Shown in pieces: positions 8,822 through 15,514 of a DNA stretch of 64,000 nucleotides (position 1 is the stretch's first letter; each line of letters opens with the position of its first letter). Source of the stretch: an uncultured Flavobacteriaceae bacterium. GTDB taxonomy: Bacteria; Bacteroidota; Bacteroidia; Flavobacteriales; Flavobacteriaceae. A program made the translations under genes and the position numbers. The DNA lies in contig CAJWVI010000003.1 of NCBI GenBank assembly GCA_913048115.1, positions 44,109 through 108,108 on the forward strand, written 5' to 3'. The notes under the pieces were generated by a model that was not told the DNA's origin, did no database searches, and saw nothing but the letters and a program-made list of their open reading frames with translations.

Positions 8822-9225
8822 TGGATGCTTCATCACTTAAAAAAGAGCTTAGCTTTAAAGCAGTAAGCAGTAGCGGTCCTGGAGGACAGCACGTTAATAA
8901 AACGGCTAGTAAAGTTGCTATTAGTTTTACGATTGCTAGTTCTACACTCTTTACAGACAAACAAAAAGAACGCTTGCTTGAAAAATTAAAACACCGGGTT
9001 TCTGCAGATGGAATACTCACGGTAACCTGCAGCGAATCTAGAAGCCAACACCGCAATAAGGCTTTGGGTATTCAAAGGCTAGTTGCCCTTCTTCAAAAAA
9101 GTCTCCAGGTTCCTAAGTTTAGAAAGAAAACGCGTCCATCAAGAAATGCGCTAGAAAAACGTATTACATCAAAAAAAACACAAGCACTTAAAAAAGCAAA
9201 TAGAAAACCTCCAGCAATAGAATAG
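8821..9225 (+). CDS. arfB: Alternative ribosome-rescue factor ArfB (GGQ peptidyl-tRNA hydrolase)
   Basis: A 134-residue protein with the release-factor catalytic loop SSGPGGQHVNKTASKV; GGQ lies at residues 21-23. After the domain comes a lysine/arginine-rich tail (KKTRPSRNALEKR and KKTQALKKANRK) that in ArfB/YaeJ enters the empty mRNA channel of stalled ribosomes. It hydrolyses peptidyl-tRNA on non-stop complexes. The ATG overlaps the TAA of the DUF4301 gene (TAATG), which implies translational coupling. Length is typical and the lack of a codon-recognition domain separates it from RF1/RF2 and PrfH. Confidence 0.92.
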   Translation: MDASSLKKELSFKAVSSSGPGGQHVNKTASKVAISFTIASSTLFTDKQKERLLEKLKHRVSADGILTVTCSESRSQHRNKALGIQRLVALLQKSLQVPKFRKKTRPSRNALEKRITSKKTQALKKANRKPPAIE

Positions 9226-9418
9226 CTGCTTTTAAAAAGTGCTTTCACCAAATATTTTTATTAGAGATTTCTGTCTAGTGTAATAAATAGGATATTATTT
9301 CCAAAAAAGAACATTGAATTTAAACTGTTGTAACACCTTAATTTAAAGTAAATTATTGCTGCTTGAATGTGTTGAGTATGATTTTGCACTTCAGGTTTAT
9401 TTTATTTTATAATTATTG

Positions 9419-9448
9419 TTTGTAGTATTCCTAATAAACATATCTTTG
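9419..9448 (+). promoter_or_regulatory. Promoter of the TPP-riboswitch transcript
   Basis: TTTG at 9419-9422 and TATCTTTG at 9441-9448 are separated by 18 bases. This matches the Bacteroidota pattern TTG / TAnnTTTG and ends about 15 bases before the riboswitch begins. Confidence 0.6.
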
Positions 9449-9458
9449 TACCACATCT

Positions 9459-9606
9459 CAAAGGGGTGCTACATAATTTTTGATTGAAAAATAGAGCGTA
9501 TAGATATGAGAATTAATTCTTGTATCAAAAACTCGGTTTGAATATATAAAATTATAATGGCTGAGATTATACCCATAGAACCTAGAACAGGTAATGCTGT
9601 TTAGGA
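9459..9606 (+). ncRNA. TPP riboswitch (THI element)
   Basis: The conserved blocks of the thiamine pyrophosphate riboswitch are present in order: AAAGGGGTGC at 9460-9469, CTGAGA at about 9562-9567, an ACCC block, then GAACCT, GAACAGGTAATGC (about 9587-9597) and TAGGAA. The long, weakly conserved P3 arm fills about 9475-9558. The element sits in the leader of the TonB receptor gene that starts at 9744. Binding of TPP would lower expression. The extra sequence between element and start (9607-9743) contains a long inverted repeat. Confidence 0.9.
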
Positions 9607-9620
9607 ATTTTACTGTTGCA

Positions 9621-9681
9621 TCGATCGCAGTCGAGATGTATTATATCGAGAATATTCTTTATTGTCCTCGATTGCGCTCGG
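9621..9681 (+). repeat. Inverted repeat between riboswitch and start codon
   Basis: The arms 9621-9635 (TCGATCGCAGTCGAG) and 9667-9681 (CTCGATTGCGCTCGG) can pair over 15 positions with one mismatch and two G-U pairs, leaving a 31-base loop. The arm sequence resembles the CTCGACTGCGCTCGA palindromic repeat that I recall as frequent in flavobacterial intergenic regions. It may be a REP-like insertion or part of the riboswitch expression platform. Confidence 0.65.
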
Positions 9682-9743
9682 CCTTAAAACAATTATTTAA
9701 TAAGAATAATTACCCCTTTTATTCGTCACAAAAACAAGTACGA

Positions 9744-11915
9744 ATGAAATATTTTATGTTTACTTTTTTATTGAGTGCAGGGATCCTCCAGGCACAAGAA
9801 AGACTTCAAGACACTACAAAAATCGAACCGCTACAAGAGGTATATCTCAAAGCTGTGAGAGTAGATGCAGATTCTCCAATTACACATAGCAACCTTAGTA
9901 AAGAAGACCTTGCAAAACGAAATTTAGGGCAAGATATTCCTGTATTGCTTAATTACCTTCCCGGTGTTGTCACTACCAGTGACGCAGGTGCTGGAGTAGG
10001 GTATACAGGTATTAGAGTTCGGGGTAGTGATGCTACTCGTGTTAATGTTACTATTAACGGGATCCCCTATAATGATAGCGAAAGCCAAGGTACTTTTTGG
10101 GTAAACCTCCCAGACTTTGCTTCTTCTGTAGAAAGTCTTCAACTTCAAAGAGGTGTTGGGACCTCAACCAATGGTTCTGGTTCTTTTGGCGCTAGTTTAA
10201 ACATAGAAACAGATCGTTCTGCAAAGCAGGCATATGGGCAAATTGCAAATAGTTACGGTTCTTTTGATACTTGGAAACACAGCGCAAAGTTTTCTACAGG
10301 ATTGTTAAATGATCATGTTGAAATTTCTGGAAGGCTTTCAAAGATTAAGAGTGATGGTTATATAGATCGTGCTGCTAGTGATTTGAAGTCTTATTTCTTA
10401 CAAGGTTCTTATAAGAGTGACAACACGTTTATTAAAGCTTTGGCTTTTGGTGGACGAGAAATTACGAACCAATCATGGTTTGGTATTGATGAGCAAACGC
10501 TAAACACTAACCCAAGGTTTAACCCCGCAGGAATATATACCGATGAAGATGGAACCGTTCGTTTTCACCAAAACCAAGTAGATGATTATGATCAAGACCA
10601 CTACCAGGTAATATGGAACCAACGTTATAATAATAACTGGAGCACAAGCGCAACTCTCAATTATACTAAAGGGAGTGGGTTTTTTGAAGAATATAAAGAA
10701 GATGCCGCTCTTGATTTTCATGGTCTACTACCAGTTACAATTGACGGGGAGACTACTACCGAGTCTGATTTGGTGAGACGTCGATGGTTGGAGAATAATT
10801 TTTACGCATTAAGTGCAAACATGCATTATAAAGATGAAAACTGGGACACCACTACAGGTGTTTTTTACAGCTATTATCAAGGGCTTCATTTTGGAGAGGT
10901 GATTTGGGCAAATTATTTTACAGGAGCAAATTTGGGAGATCGTTATTACAACGGCACTGGAGACAAACATGAGTTTACTGCCTTCTCTAAGGCAACCTAT
11001 CAATTAACTAATTCTTTGTCCTTTTTTGGTGATTTACAACTACGTGTTGTAAACTATAAAACTGCTGGATTAACTAGTGACAAAGTCAATATGTTAGTAA
11101 ATGAATCGTATGAGTTTTTTAACCCAAAGTTTGGTGCTAGTTACACCCTAAATAAAGAGAATCAATTTTATTTTTCTTATGGTAGAGCAAGTAGAGAGCC
11201 AAGGCGAAGTGATTTTGAAGAGGGAGTATTCACACCAGAGAAACTAGACGATTATGAATTAGGATGGCGTTTTGTAAGTGACAAAGTAAGCCTAAACACC
11301 AACCTTTACTATATGGATTATAAAGACCAGCTAGTACTCACAGGTCAACTCGATGACTCTGGGGGTTTTATAAGAGAAACAAGCGGTAATAGTTACAGAG
11401 CAGGACTTGAAATTGAAGCAGATGTTACTGTCTTAAAGCAATTGCACATTAGACCAAATGTAGCTTTGAGCAGCAATAAAAACAGAGATTTTACAAGCTC
11501 AAGAGATGGCGAATTGGTGAACCTAGGGACAACAAATATTTCATTTTCTCCATCATTTATTGCAGGAAATAGTATTGATTTCACTCCTTCGAAAAATCTT
11601 CAAGTATCATTACTTTCTAAATATGTAGGATCACAATATTTAGGAAATATTGACAGCGAAACCTCGAAGCTAGATGCATATTTCTTAAATGATTTTAATG
11701 TAAACTACACCATTACAAAACTACCTTTTGCAGACACTTTGGTGTTGAGTGGTTTGGTGAATAATATTTTTGATGTAAAATATGTATCAAATGGTTATTT
11801 TTTCACCTATGATGATGATTTTAGCACTCCCGGAACAGTTACTACCATAGAAGGAGCTGGTTTCTATCCGCAAGCAGGGATTAACTTTTTGGTTGGAGCC
11901 ACCCTCACATTTTAA
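9744..11915 (+). CDS. TonB-dependent outer membrane receptor under TPP riboswitch control (probable thiamine receptor)
   Basis: A 723-residue receptor with signal peptide MKYFMFTFLLSAGILQAQ, plug domain at about residues 45-165 (GYTGIRVRGSDATRVNVTING, then the VQLQRGVGTSTNG-like segment ESLQLQRGVGTSTNG) and a beta barrel ending in the aromatic residue F. It lacks the N-terminal carboxypeptidase-like domain seen in the other receptors here. A longer open frame reaches back to 9594, but that ATG is inside the riboswitch, so 9744 is the start. Control by a TPP riboswitch predicts that it imports thiamine or a precursor across the outer membrane with energy from TonB-ExbBD. The specific substrate is inferred. 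Confidence 0.88.
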   Translation: MKYFMFTFLLSAGILQAQERLQDTTKIEPLQEVYLKAVRVDADSPITHSNLSKEDLAKRNLGQDIPVLLNYLPGVVTTSDAGAGVGYTGIRVRGSDATRVNVTINGIPYNDSESQGTFWVNLPDFASSVESLQLQRGVGTSTNGSGSFGASLNIETDRSAKQAYGQIANSYGSFDTWKHSAKFSTGLLNDHVEISGRLSKIKSDGYIDRAASDLKSYFLQGSYKSDNTFIKALAFGGREITNQSWFGIDEQTLNTNPRFNPAGIYTDEDGTVRFHQNQVDDYDQDHYQVIWNQRYNNNWSTSATLNYTKGSGFFEEYKEDAALDFHGLLPVTIDGETTTESDLVRRRWLENNFYALSANMHYKDENWDTTTGVFYSYYQGLHFGEVIWANYFTGANLGDRYYNGTGDKHEFTAFSKATYQLTNSLSFFGDLQLRVVNYKTAGLTSDKVNMLVNESYEFFNPKFGASYTLNKENQFYFSYGRASREPRRSDFEEGVFTPEKLDDYELGWRFVSDKVSLNTNLYYMDYKDQLVLTGQLDDSGGFIRETSGNSYRAGLEIEADVTVLKQLHIRPNVALSSNKNRDFTSSRDGELVNLGTTNISFSPSFIAGNSIDFTPSKNLQVSLLSKYVGSQYLGNIDSETSKLDAYFLNDFNVNYTITKLPFADTLVLSGLVNNIFDVKYVSNGYFFTYDDDFSTPGTVTTIEGAGFYPQAGINFLVGATLTF

Positions 11916-12030
11916 CTAATAACATTAAACTAATAGATTAGTGAATAATACTCTAGAGATCGCTATTGCTTAAAAAAGCAACGCTTATTACTCTGTGTTG
12001 TAGTGAGAAATCTAATATTAAACTAATATT

Positions 12031-12096
12031 ACCCTTGTTGTATAGTTTTTGTATGGCCAAACAATAAAAACTATTTAATAACAAGGGTTATATTTG
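12031..12096 (+). promoter_or_regulatory. Inverted repeat and -7 element ahead of the laminarinase gene
   Basis: ACCCTTGTT at 12031-12039 and AACAAGGGT at 12080-12088 are exact inverted copies 40 bases apart. The right copy abuts TATATTTG (12089-12096), a match to the TAnnTTTG promoter element. I found no TTG at the right distance upstream, so the promoter could depend on an activator bound at the repeats. Confidence 0.4.
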
Positions 12097-12116
12097 ATTT
12101 TTTTAAATTGCTCTTT

Positions 12117-13700
12117 ATGAAACATACACCTGGTCATTTATTTCTCCTCTTCTTATTTTTAAGCCATCTGTCTTGCGCGCAGCAAATGCCATTAGACTTT
12201 TCTAACCCATCAGAAAATTTTTCCTCTTTCATGGGCAGTAGCTTCTCTTTTAATTCAGACCCTGATAATACTAGCAATGATGTAGGCCAATTTTTTAATG
12301 ACGGGTCTAATCCTTGGCAAGGATTTTATCTTGATTTGGAAAGAGCCATTGATTTAGATTTTCAAAATACTATTTCTTTATCTTTTTATGGCTTTGACCC
12401 TAATGCCCATACGGTATTAATAAAATTAGAGAATGGTCAGAACCCTGATGTTGAAGTTACTCAAAACATACCCGCTGGTGGTGGTTGGACAGACAACGTT
12501 GTGTTTGATTTTTCACAAGCTGTACTTAGTTCAGACGGAGTTACCCCAGTAAATGCGACGGGAGAATACACTAGATTGGTTATTTTTATAGATGGAGGTG
12601 TTTTAACTGCAGGGACTTATTTACTGGATAGTATTGATGATGGTTCTACAGAAATAAACCTACACGAGATTGATGTAGAGTATACCAATTTGGTGTGGGA
12701 AGATCAATTTGAGACTCCAGGGCTTGTAAATCCATCCAAATGGCATCATCAAACTCAGGTTATTATTCCCGGTGTAGGCTGGGCTAACAATGAAGAGCAA
12801 CATTATACAGACCGCATAGATAATTCTTTTGTAGATACTTCAGGGTTTTTAAACATCGTTGCAAAACAAGAAACCTTTACAGATCAAGGCTTGACAAAAA
12901 ACTATACTTCAGCTAGATTAAATGCTAAATTTGCCTTCACTTATGGAAGGGTAGATGTAAGAGCAAAATTACCTATTGAGTCTGGTACTTGGCCCGCCAT
13001 TTGGATGCTGGGCAAAAACATCAATGAAAATGGGGGTTTTTGGGACCCAGAATTTGGCACAACTAGTTGGCCTGCTTGTGGAGAGATTGATATAGTAGAA
13101 CACGGTATATTTCCAAACGAAGATATAAACTATATCAACAGTGCTCTGCATAGTCCATGTTGTTATGGGGGTGGCCCAAATGCAGGAGGGACTATTGCAT
13201 CAGATCTTGAGAACGATTTTCATGTATACTCATTAAACTGGTCTCCAGATCAAATAACATTTTTACTAGATGGTGTTGGCTATTACACGTATAATCCTGC
13301 TATTAAAGACGCCAATACATGGCCATTTTTTGAAGATCAATATGTGTTGCTAAACATAGCTATTGGTGGGTATGCAGGAAATACAGCGCCAGGGTTTGAT
13401 CAAGACGATATGCTTGTAGATTATGTAAAGGTCTATCAACAAGGGGAATTAAACACCGGCGTAATTCATGACTTAGAGAATAAGGTGAGCGTATATCCAA
13501 ACCCAAGTAATGATGTAATTACTATAGATACACAAATACCAATAAGTATTTTACAGCTGTTTGATGTGTTTGGTAAAAGAGTACTTGTCAAACAAAACGA
13601 TAGTACATCTATAGATGTAAAAGCCGTTTCGCCTGGAATGTATTTTCTAGTCATTACCTCAAACAATCAAGAAATTATAAAGAAGGTGATTATTAATTAA
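12117..13700 (+). CDS. Secreted GH16 beta-glucanase (laminarinase type) with T9SS sorting tail
   Basis: A 527-residue exported glycoside hydrolase. The signal peptide covers residues 1-22 (LFLLFLFLSHLSCAQQ). A beta-sandwich module of about 25-190 precedes the GH16 domain at about 195-440. The catalytic signature GEIDIVEHG places nucleophile and acid/base glutamates at about 323 and 328 with Asp 325 between; the extra residue in E-I-D-I-V-E is the form seen in endo-1,3-beta-glucanases rather than in lichenases. A Trp-rich substrate cleft segment (AIWMLGKN) precedes it. The last 75 residues (VSVYPNPSND to KKVIIN) are a T9SS type A tail. A TTG at 12108 would add three residues; I prefer ATG at 12117. 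The likely target is algal laminarin. Confidence 0.9.
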   Translation: MKHTPGHLFLLFLFLSHLSCAQQMPLDFSNPSENFSSFMGSSFSFNSDPDNTSNDVGQFFNDGSNPWQGFYLDLERAIDLDFQNTISLSFYGFDPNAHTVLIKLENGQNPDVEVTQNIPAGGGWTDNVVFDFSQAVLSSDGVTPVNATGEYTRLVIFIDGGVLTAGTYLLDSIDDGSTEINLHEIDVEYTNLVWEDQFETPGLVNPSKWHHQTQVIIPGVGWANNEEQHYTDRIDNSFVDTSGFLNIVAKQETFTDQGLTKNYTSARLNAKFAFTYGRVDVRAKLPIESGTWPAIWMLGKNINENGGFWDPEFGTTSWPACGEIDIVEHGIFPNEDINYINSALHSPCCYGGGPNAGGTIASDLENDFHVYSLNWSPDQITFLLDGVGYYTYNPAIKDANTWPFFEDQYVLLNIAIGGYAGNTAPGFDQDDMLVDYVKVYQQGELNTGVIHDLENKVSVYPNPSNDVITIDTQIPISILQLFDVFGKRVLVKQNDSTSIDVKAVSPGMYFLVITSNNQEIIKKVIIN

Positions 13701-13723
13701 TTTAACAGCAACCGCAGCCCGGC

Positions 13724-14161
13724 TTAGTTTGTAATTCTCAAGGTCGTTCCAGTACGCTCTATTCTATAGCCTAGCATTGGGTAAAGTTCTGGCATCGTTT
13801 TATGCTGCCCTGTTACTATATTGTAGGTATTATCCTCATTTGGACAAGGGCAAGATGCTTCAATACCATTAATAGTCATTCTAGAACAATCGTTAGCAAT
13901 ATGGTTTGGGTCGGCTAATTCAAATGCTGTAAATAGATCTTCATTTAATCGATACACCACAATGCCACGAACACCTTGGCTAGTAATTATTGCAGACCCT
14001 CCTGGAAAATTAAGGTCACTGTACTGAGGCAAGTTTAAGTTTATAATAATATTTACTTGTGGGTTTATTAAATAAGGATTGTATTGATTAATAGATTGGT
14101 CATCAGTATCACATCCTAGTAGTGTAAAAAGTAGCAGTATGGCTGCCCAAACATTTTTCAT
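13724..14161 (-). CDS. Rieske-like lipoprotein lacking the usual [2Fe-2S] ligands
   Basis: A 145-residue protein with a lipoprotein signal (LLFTLLGC, Cys17). The C-terminal half has the outline of a Rieske domain: FTAFELADPNH, NDCSRMTINGIEASCPCP, YNIVTGQ, then LYPMLGYRIE and TTLRITN. Canonical Rieske proteins have CxH and CxxH ligand pairs; here the first pair reads DPNH and the second CPCPN, so at best some cysteines remain and a normal cluster is unlikely. I recall similar proteins next to greA in related genomes. The gene is convergent with the laminarinase gene (23 bases apart) and divergent from greA. Function unknown. Confidence 0.7.
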   Translation of the reverse strand: MKNVWAAILLLFTLLGCDTDDQSINQYNPYLINPQVNIIINLNLPQYSDLNFPGGSAIITSQGVRGIVVYRLNEDLFTAFELADPNHIANDCSRMTINGIEASCPCPNEDNTYNIVTGQHKTMPELYPMLGYRIERTGTTLRITN

Positions 14162-14219
14162 TTTTTATACAATTTTAGAGTTACGAAAGTACAAAAATTA
14201 GGTAACAATTTTTTTTTAG

Positions 14220-14310
14220 TATATTTGTAGTATATAATCCCGTCCTGTATGGGATTTTTCTATTCCTGCCCCTGTATGATGTAAATCATACCAATTAGGC
14301 AGGTTTTTTT
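14220..14310 (+). promoter_or_regulatory. greA leader: -7 element and two tandem terminator-like hairpins
   Basis: TATATTTG at 14220-14227 matches the TAnnTTTG element. It is followed by hairpin 1, AATCCC/GGGATT at 14236-14256 with tail TTTC, and hairpin 2, CCTGCC (14265-14270) with GGCAGG (14298-14303) and seven T. Hairpin 2 encloses a second stem, GTATGAT/ATCATAC. Both lie about 60-130 bases before the greA start and would end transcription early unless passed over. Confidence 0.6.
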
Positions 14311-14370
14311 GACAAATAGCTTGACGATGAAGCATGGCTATATTTCACCTAATTTAACAATGGTAACACA

Positions 14371-14847
14371 ATGAGTAAAGTATCTTATTATACCTCAGAG
14401 GGATTAAAAAAACTAAAAGAGGAGTTAAACCAACTTAAAGACATAGAACGCCCAAAAGCCTCTAATGATATTGGTGAAGCCCGCGATAAAGGAGACTTGA
14501 GTGAAAACGCAGAGTATGATGCTGCAAAAGAAGCACAAGGAATGTTGGAGATGCGCATTAGCAAACTAGAAGAAGTAGTAGCAAATGCTCGTGTAATTGA
14601 TGAATCTCAATTAGACATGTCTAAGGTTTTAATTCATTCAACAGTGAAAATTAAAAATCAAGCCAACGGTATGGAAATGACCTACAAGTTGGTGGCTCAA
14701 AGTGAGGCAGATTTAAAAACAGGTAAGATTTCTGTAGATTCTCCTATTGGAAAAGGACTTCTAGGCAGCGAGGTTGGAGATCTTGCAGACGTTGTTGTAC
14801 CAGCTGGAACCATGAAGTTTGAGGTAATTGAAATTTCTAGAGATTAA
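14371..14847 (+). CDS. greA: Transcription elongation factor GreA
   Basis: A 158-residue factor that enters the RNA polymerase secondary channel and stimulates cleavage of backtracked transcripts. The N-terminal coiled coil (about 1-75) carries the acidic tip in GEARDKGDLSENAEYDAA, and the C-terminal FKBP-like domain contains the SPIGKGLLGSEVGD block. Length is normal. Its stop overlaps the start of the HIT gene (TAATG). Its leader contains two terminator-like hairpins. Confidence 0.96.
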   Translation: MSKVSYYTSEGLKKLKEELNQLKDIERPKASNDIGEARDKGDLSENAEYDAAKEAQGMLEMRISKLEEVVANARVIDESQLDMSKVLIHSTVKIKNQANGMEMTYKLVAQSEADLKTGKISVDSPIGKGLLGSEVGDLADVVVPAGTMKFEVIEISRD

Positions 14848-15239
14848 TGGCAAGTATTTTCACAAAAATAATAACCGGAGAAATCCCTAGCTACAAAGTA
14901 GCAGAAGACGACCAGTTTATTGCATTTTTAGATATTAATCCAAATGCTAGAGGCCATACCTTGTGTGTCCCGAAGCAAGAAACAAATAAGATCTTTGATA
15001 TGCAACCACAGCAGTATCTTGAGCTTATGCGCTTTAGCAGGCGCGTTGCTTTGGCAATAGAAAAAACAGTGCCTTGTAAGCGTATTGGGATGAGTGTTAT
15101 TGGTCTAGAAGTGCCACATGTTCATGTTCATTTAATTCCATTAAATGACATGAAGGAAATGACATTTCAACACAAAGTAAAGCAGCATGAAAATGATTTT
15201 ATCTCCCTAGCTAAAGAGATTGCAAACAACCTAGAGTAG
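14847..15239 (+). CDS. HIT family nucleotide-binding protein
   Basis: A 130-residue histidine-triad protein (Hint/HinT group) with the active-site motif HVHVHLIP at residues 91-98, and the N-terminal block IITGEIPSYKVAEDD typical of HINT enzymes that hydrolyse AMP-lysine or phosphoramidate conjugates. It is translationally coupled to greA through a TAATG overlap. Its stop is only about 25 bases from the remains of a chromate-transporter gene on the other strand. Confidence 0.93.
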   Translation: MASIFTKIITGEIPSYKVAEDDQFIAFLDINPNARGHTLCVPKQETNKIFDMQPQQYLELMRFSRRVALAIEKTVPCKRIGMSVIGLEVPHVHVHLIPLNDMKEMTFQHKVKQHENDFISLAKEIANNLE

Positions 15240-15259
15240 CTATTAAATAGCCTGCCAAT

Positions 15260-15433
15260 CAATAAGAGTTTGTAGCTCCTATAAGATCTAGATAGTGCTC
15301 TGGTATCATCTATTTTTTTTGGTGACTACCTCATTTTCCACCATGGCAATATGTGCAGCAGGACCCCAAAGGCAAAAAGCCCGAGTTTAAAAAAAACGGC
15401 AGCCACTTCTTTTAATTTTTGAGTTTCAGACAT
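15260..15433 (-). pseudogene. chrA: Remnant of a chromate transporter gene (ChrA N-terminus)
   Basis: Read leftward from ATG at 15433, the translation is MSETQKLKEVAAVFFKLGLF then AFG; after a one-base shift it continues GPAAHIAMVENEVVTKK, and after a second shift WMIPEHYLDLIGATN with the W codon changed to TAG. These blocks in this order are the N-terminal signature of ChrA-type chromate transporters (FFKLG..FGGPAAHIAMME, EHYLDLIGATN). Both shifts sit in homopolymers (GGGG and an eight-A run). Homology then stops, shortly before the end of the HIT gene, so only about 60 of roughly 400 codons remain. A sequencing error could explain the shifts but not the truncation. Confidence 0.8.
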
Positions 15434-15456
15434 ATTTATTAGTGCTAAAAATAATA

Positions 15457-15494
15457 AAAAACCCCATAGTTCAAAAGAACATATGGGGTTTTTG
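15457..15494 (-). terminator. Terminator of the PiT transporter gene
   Basis: AAAAACCCCATA and TATGGGGTTTTT enclose GTTC-AAAA-GAAC, a two-part stem with T-run on either side, 20 bases after the PiT stop codon. Confidence 0.85.
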
Positions 15495-15514
15495 AAAAGT
15501 TAAAAAAGGACTAC

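Noticed and set aside
9594..9743. Upstream extension of the TonB receptor frame
   Set aside because: The first 50 codons lie within the TPP riboswitch and the inverted repeat; the signal peptide begins at ATG 9744.
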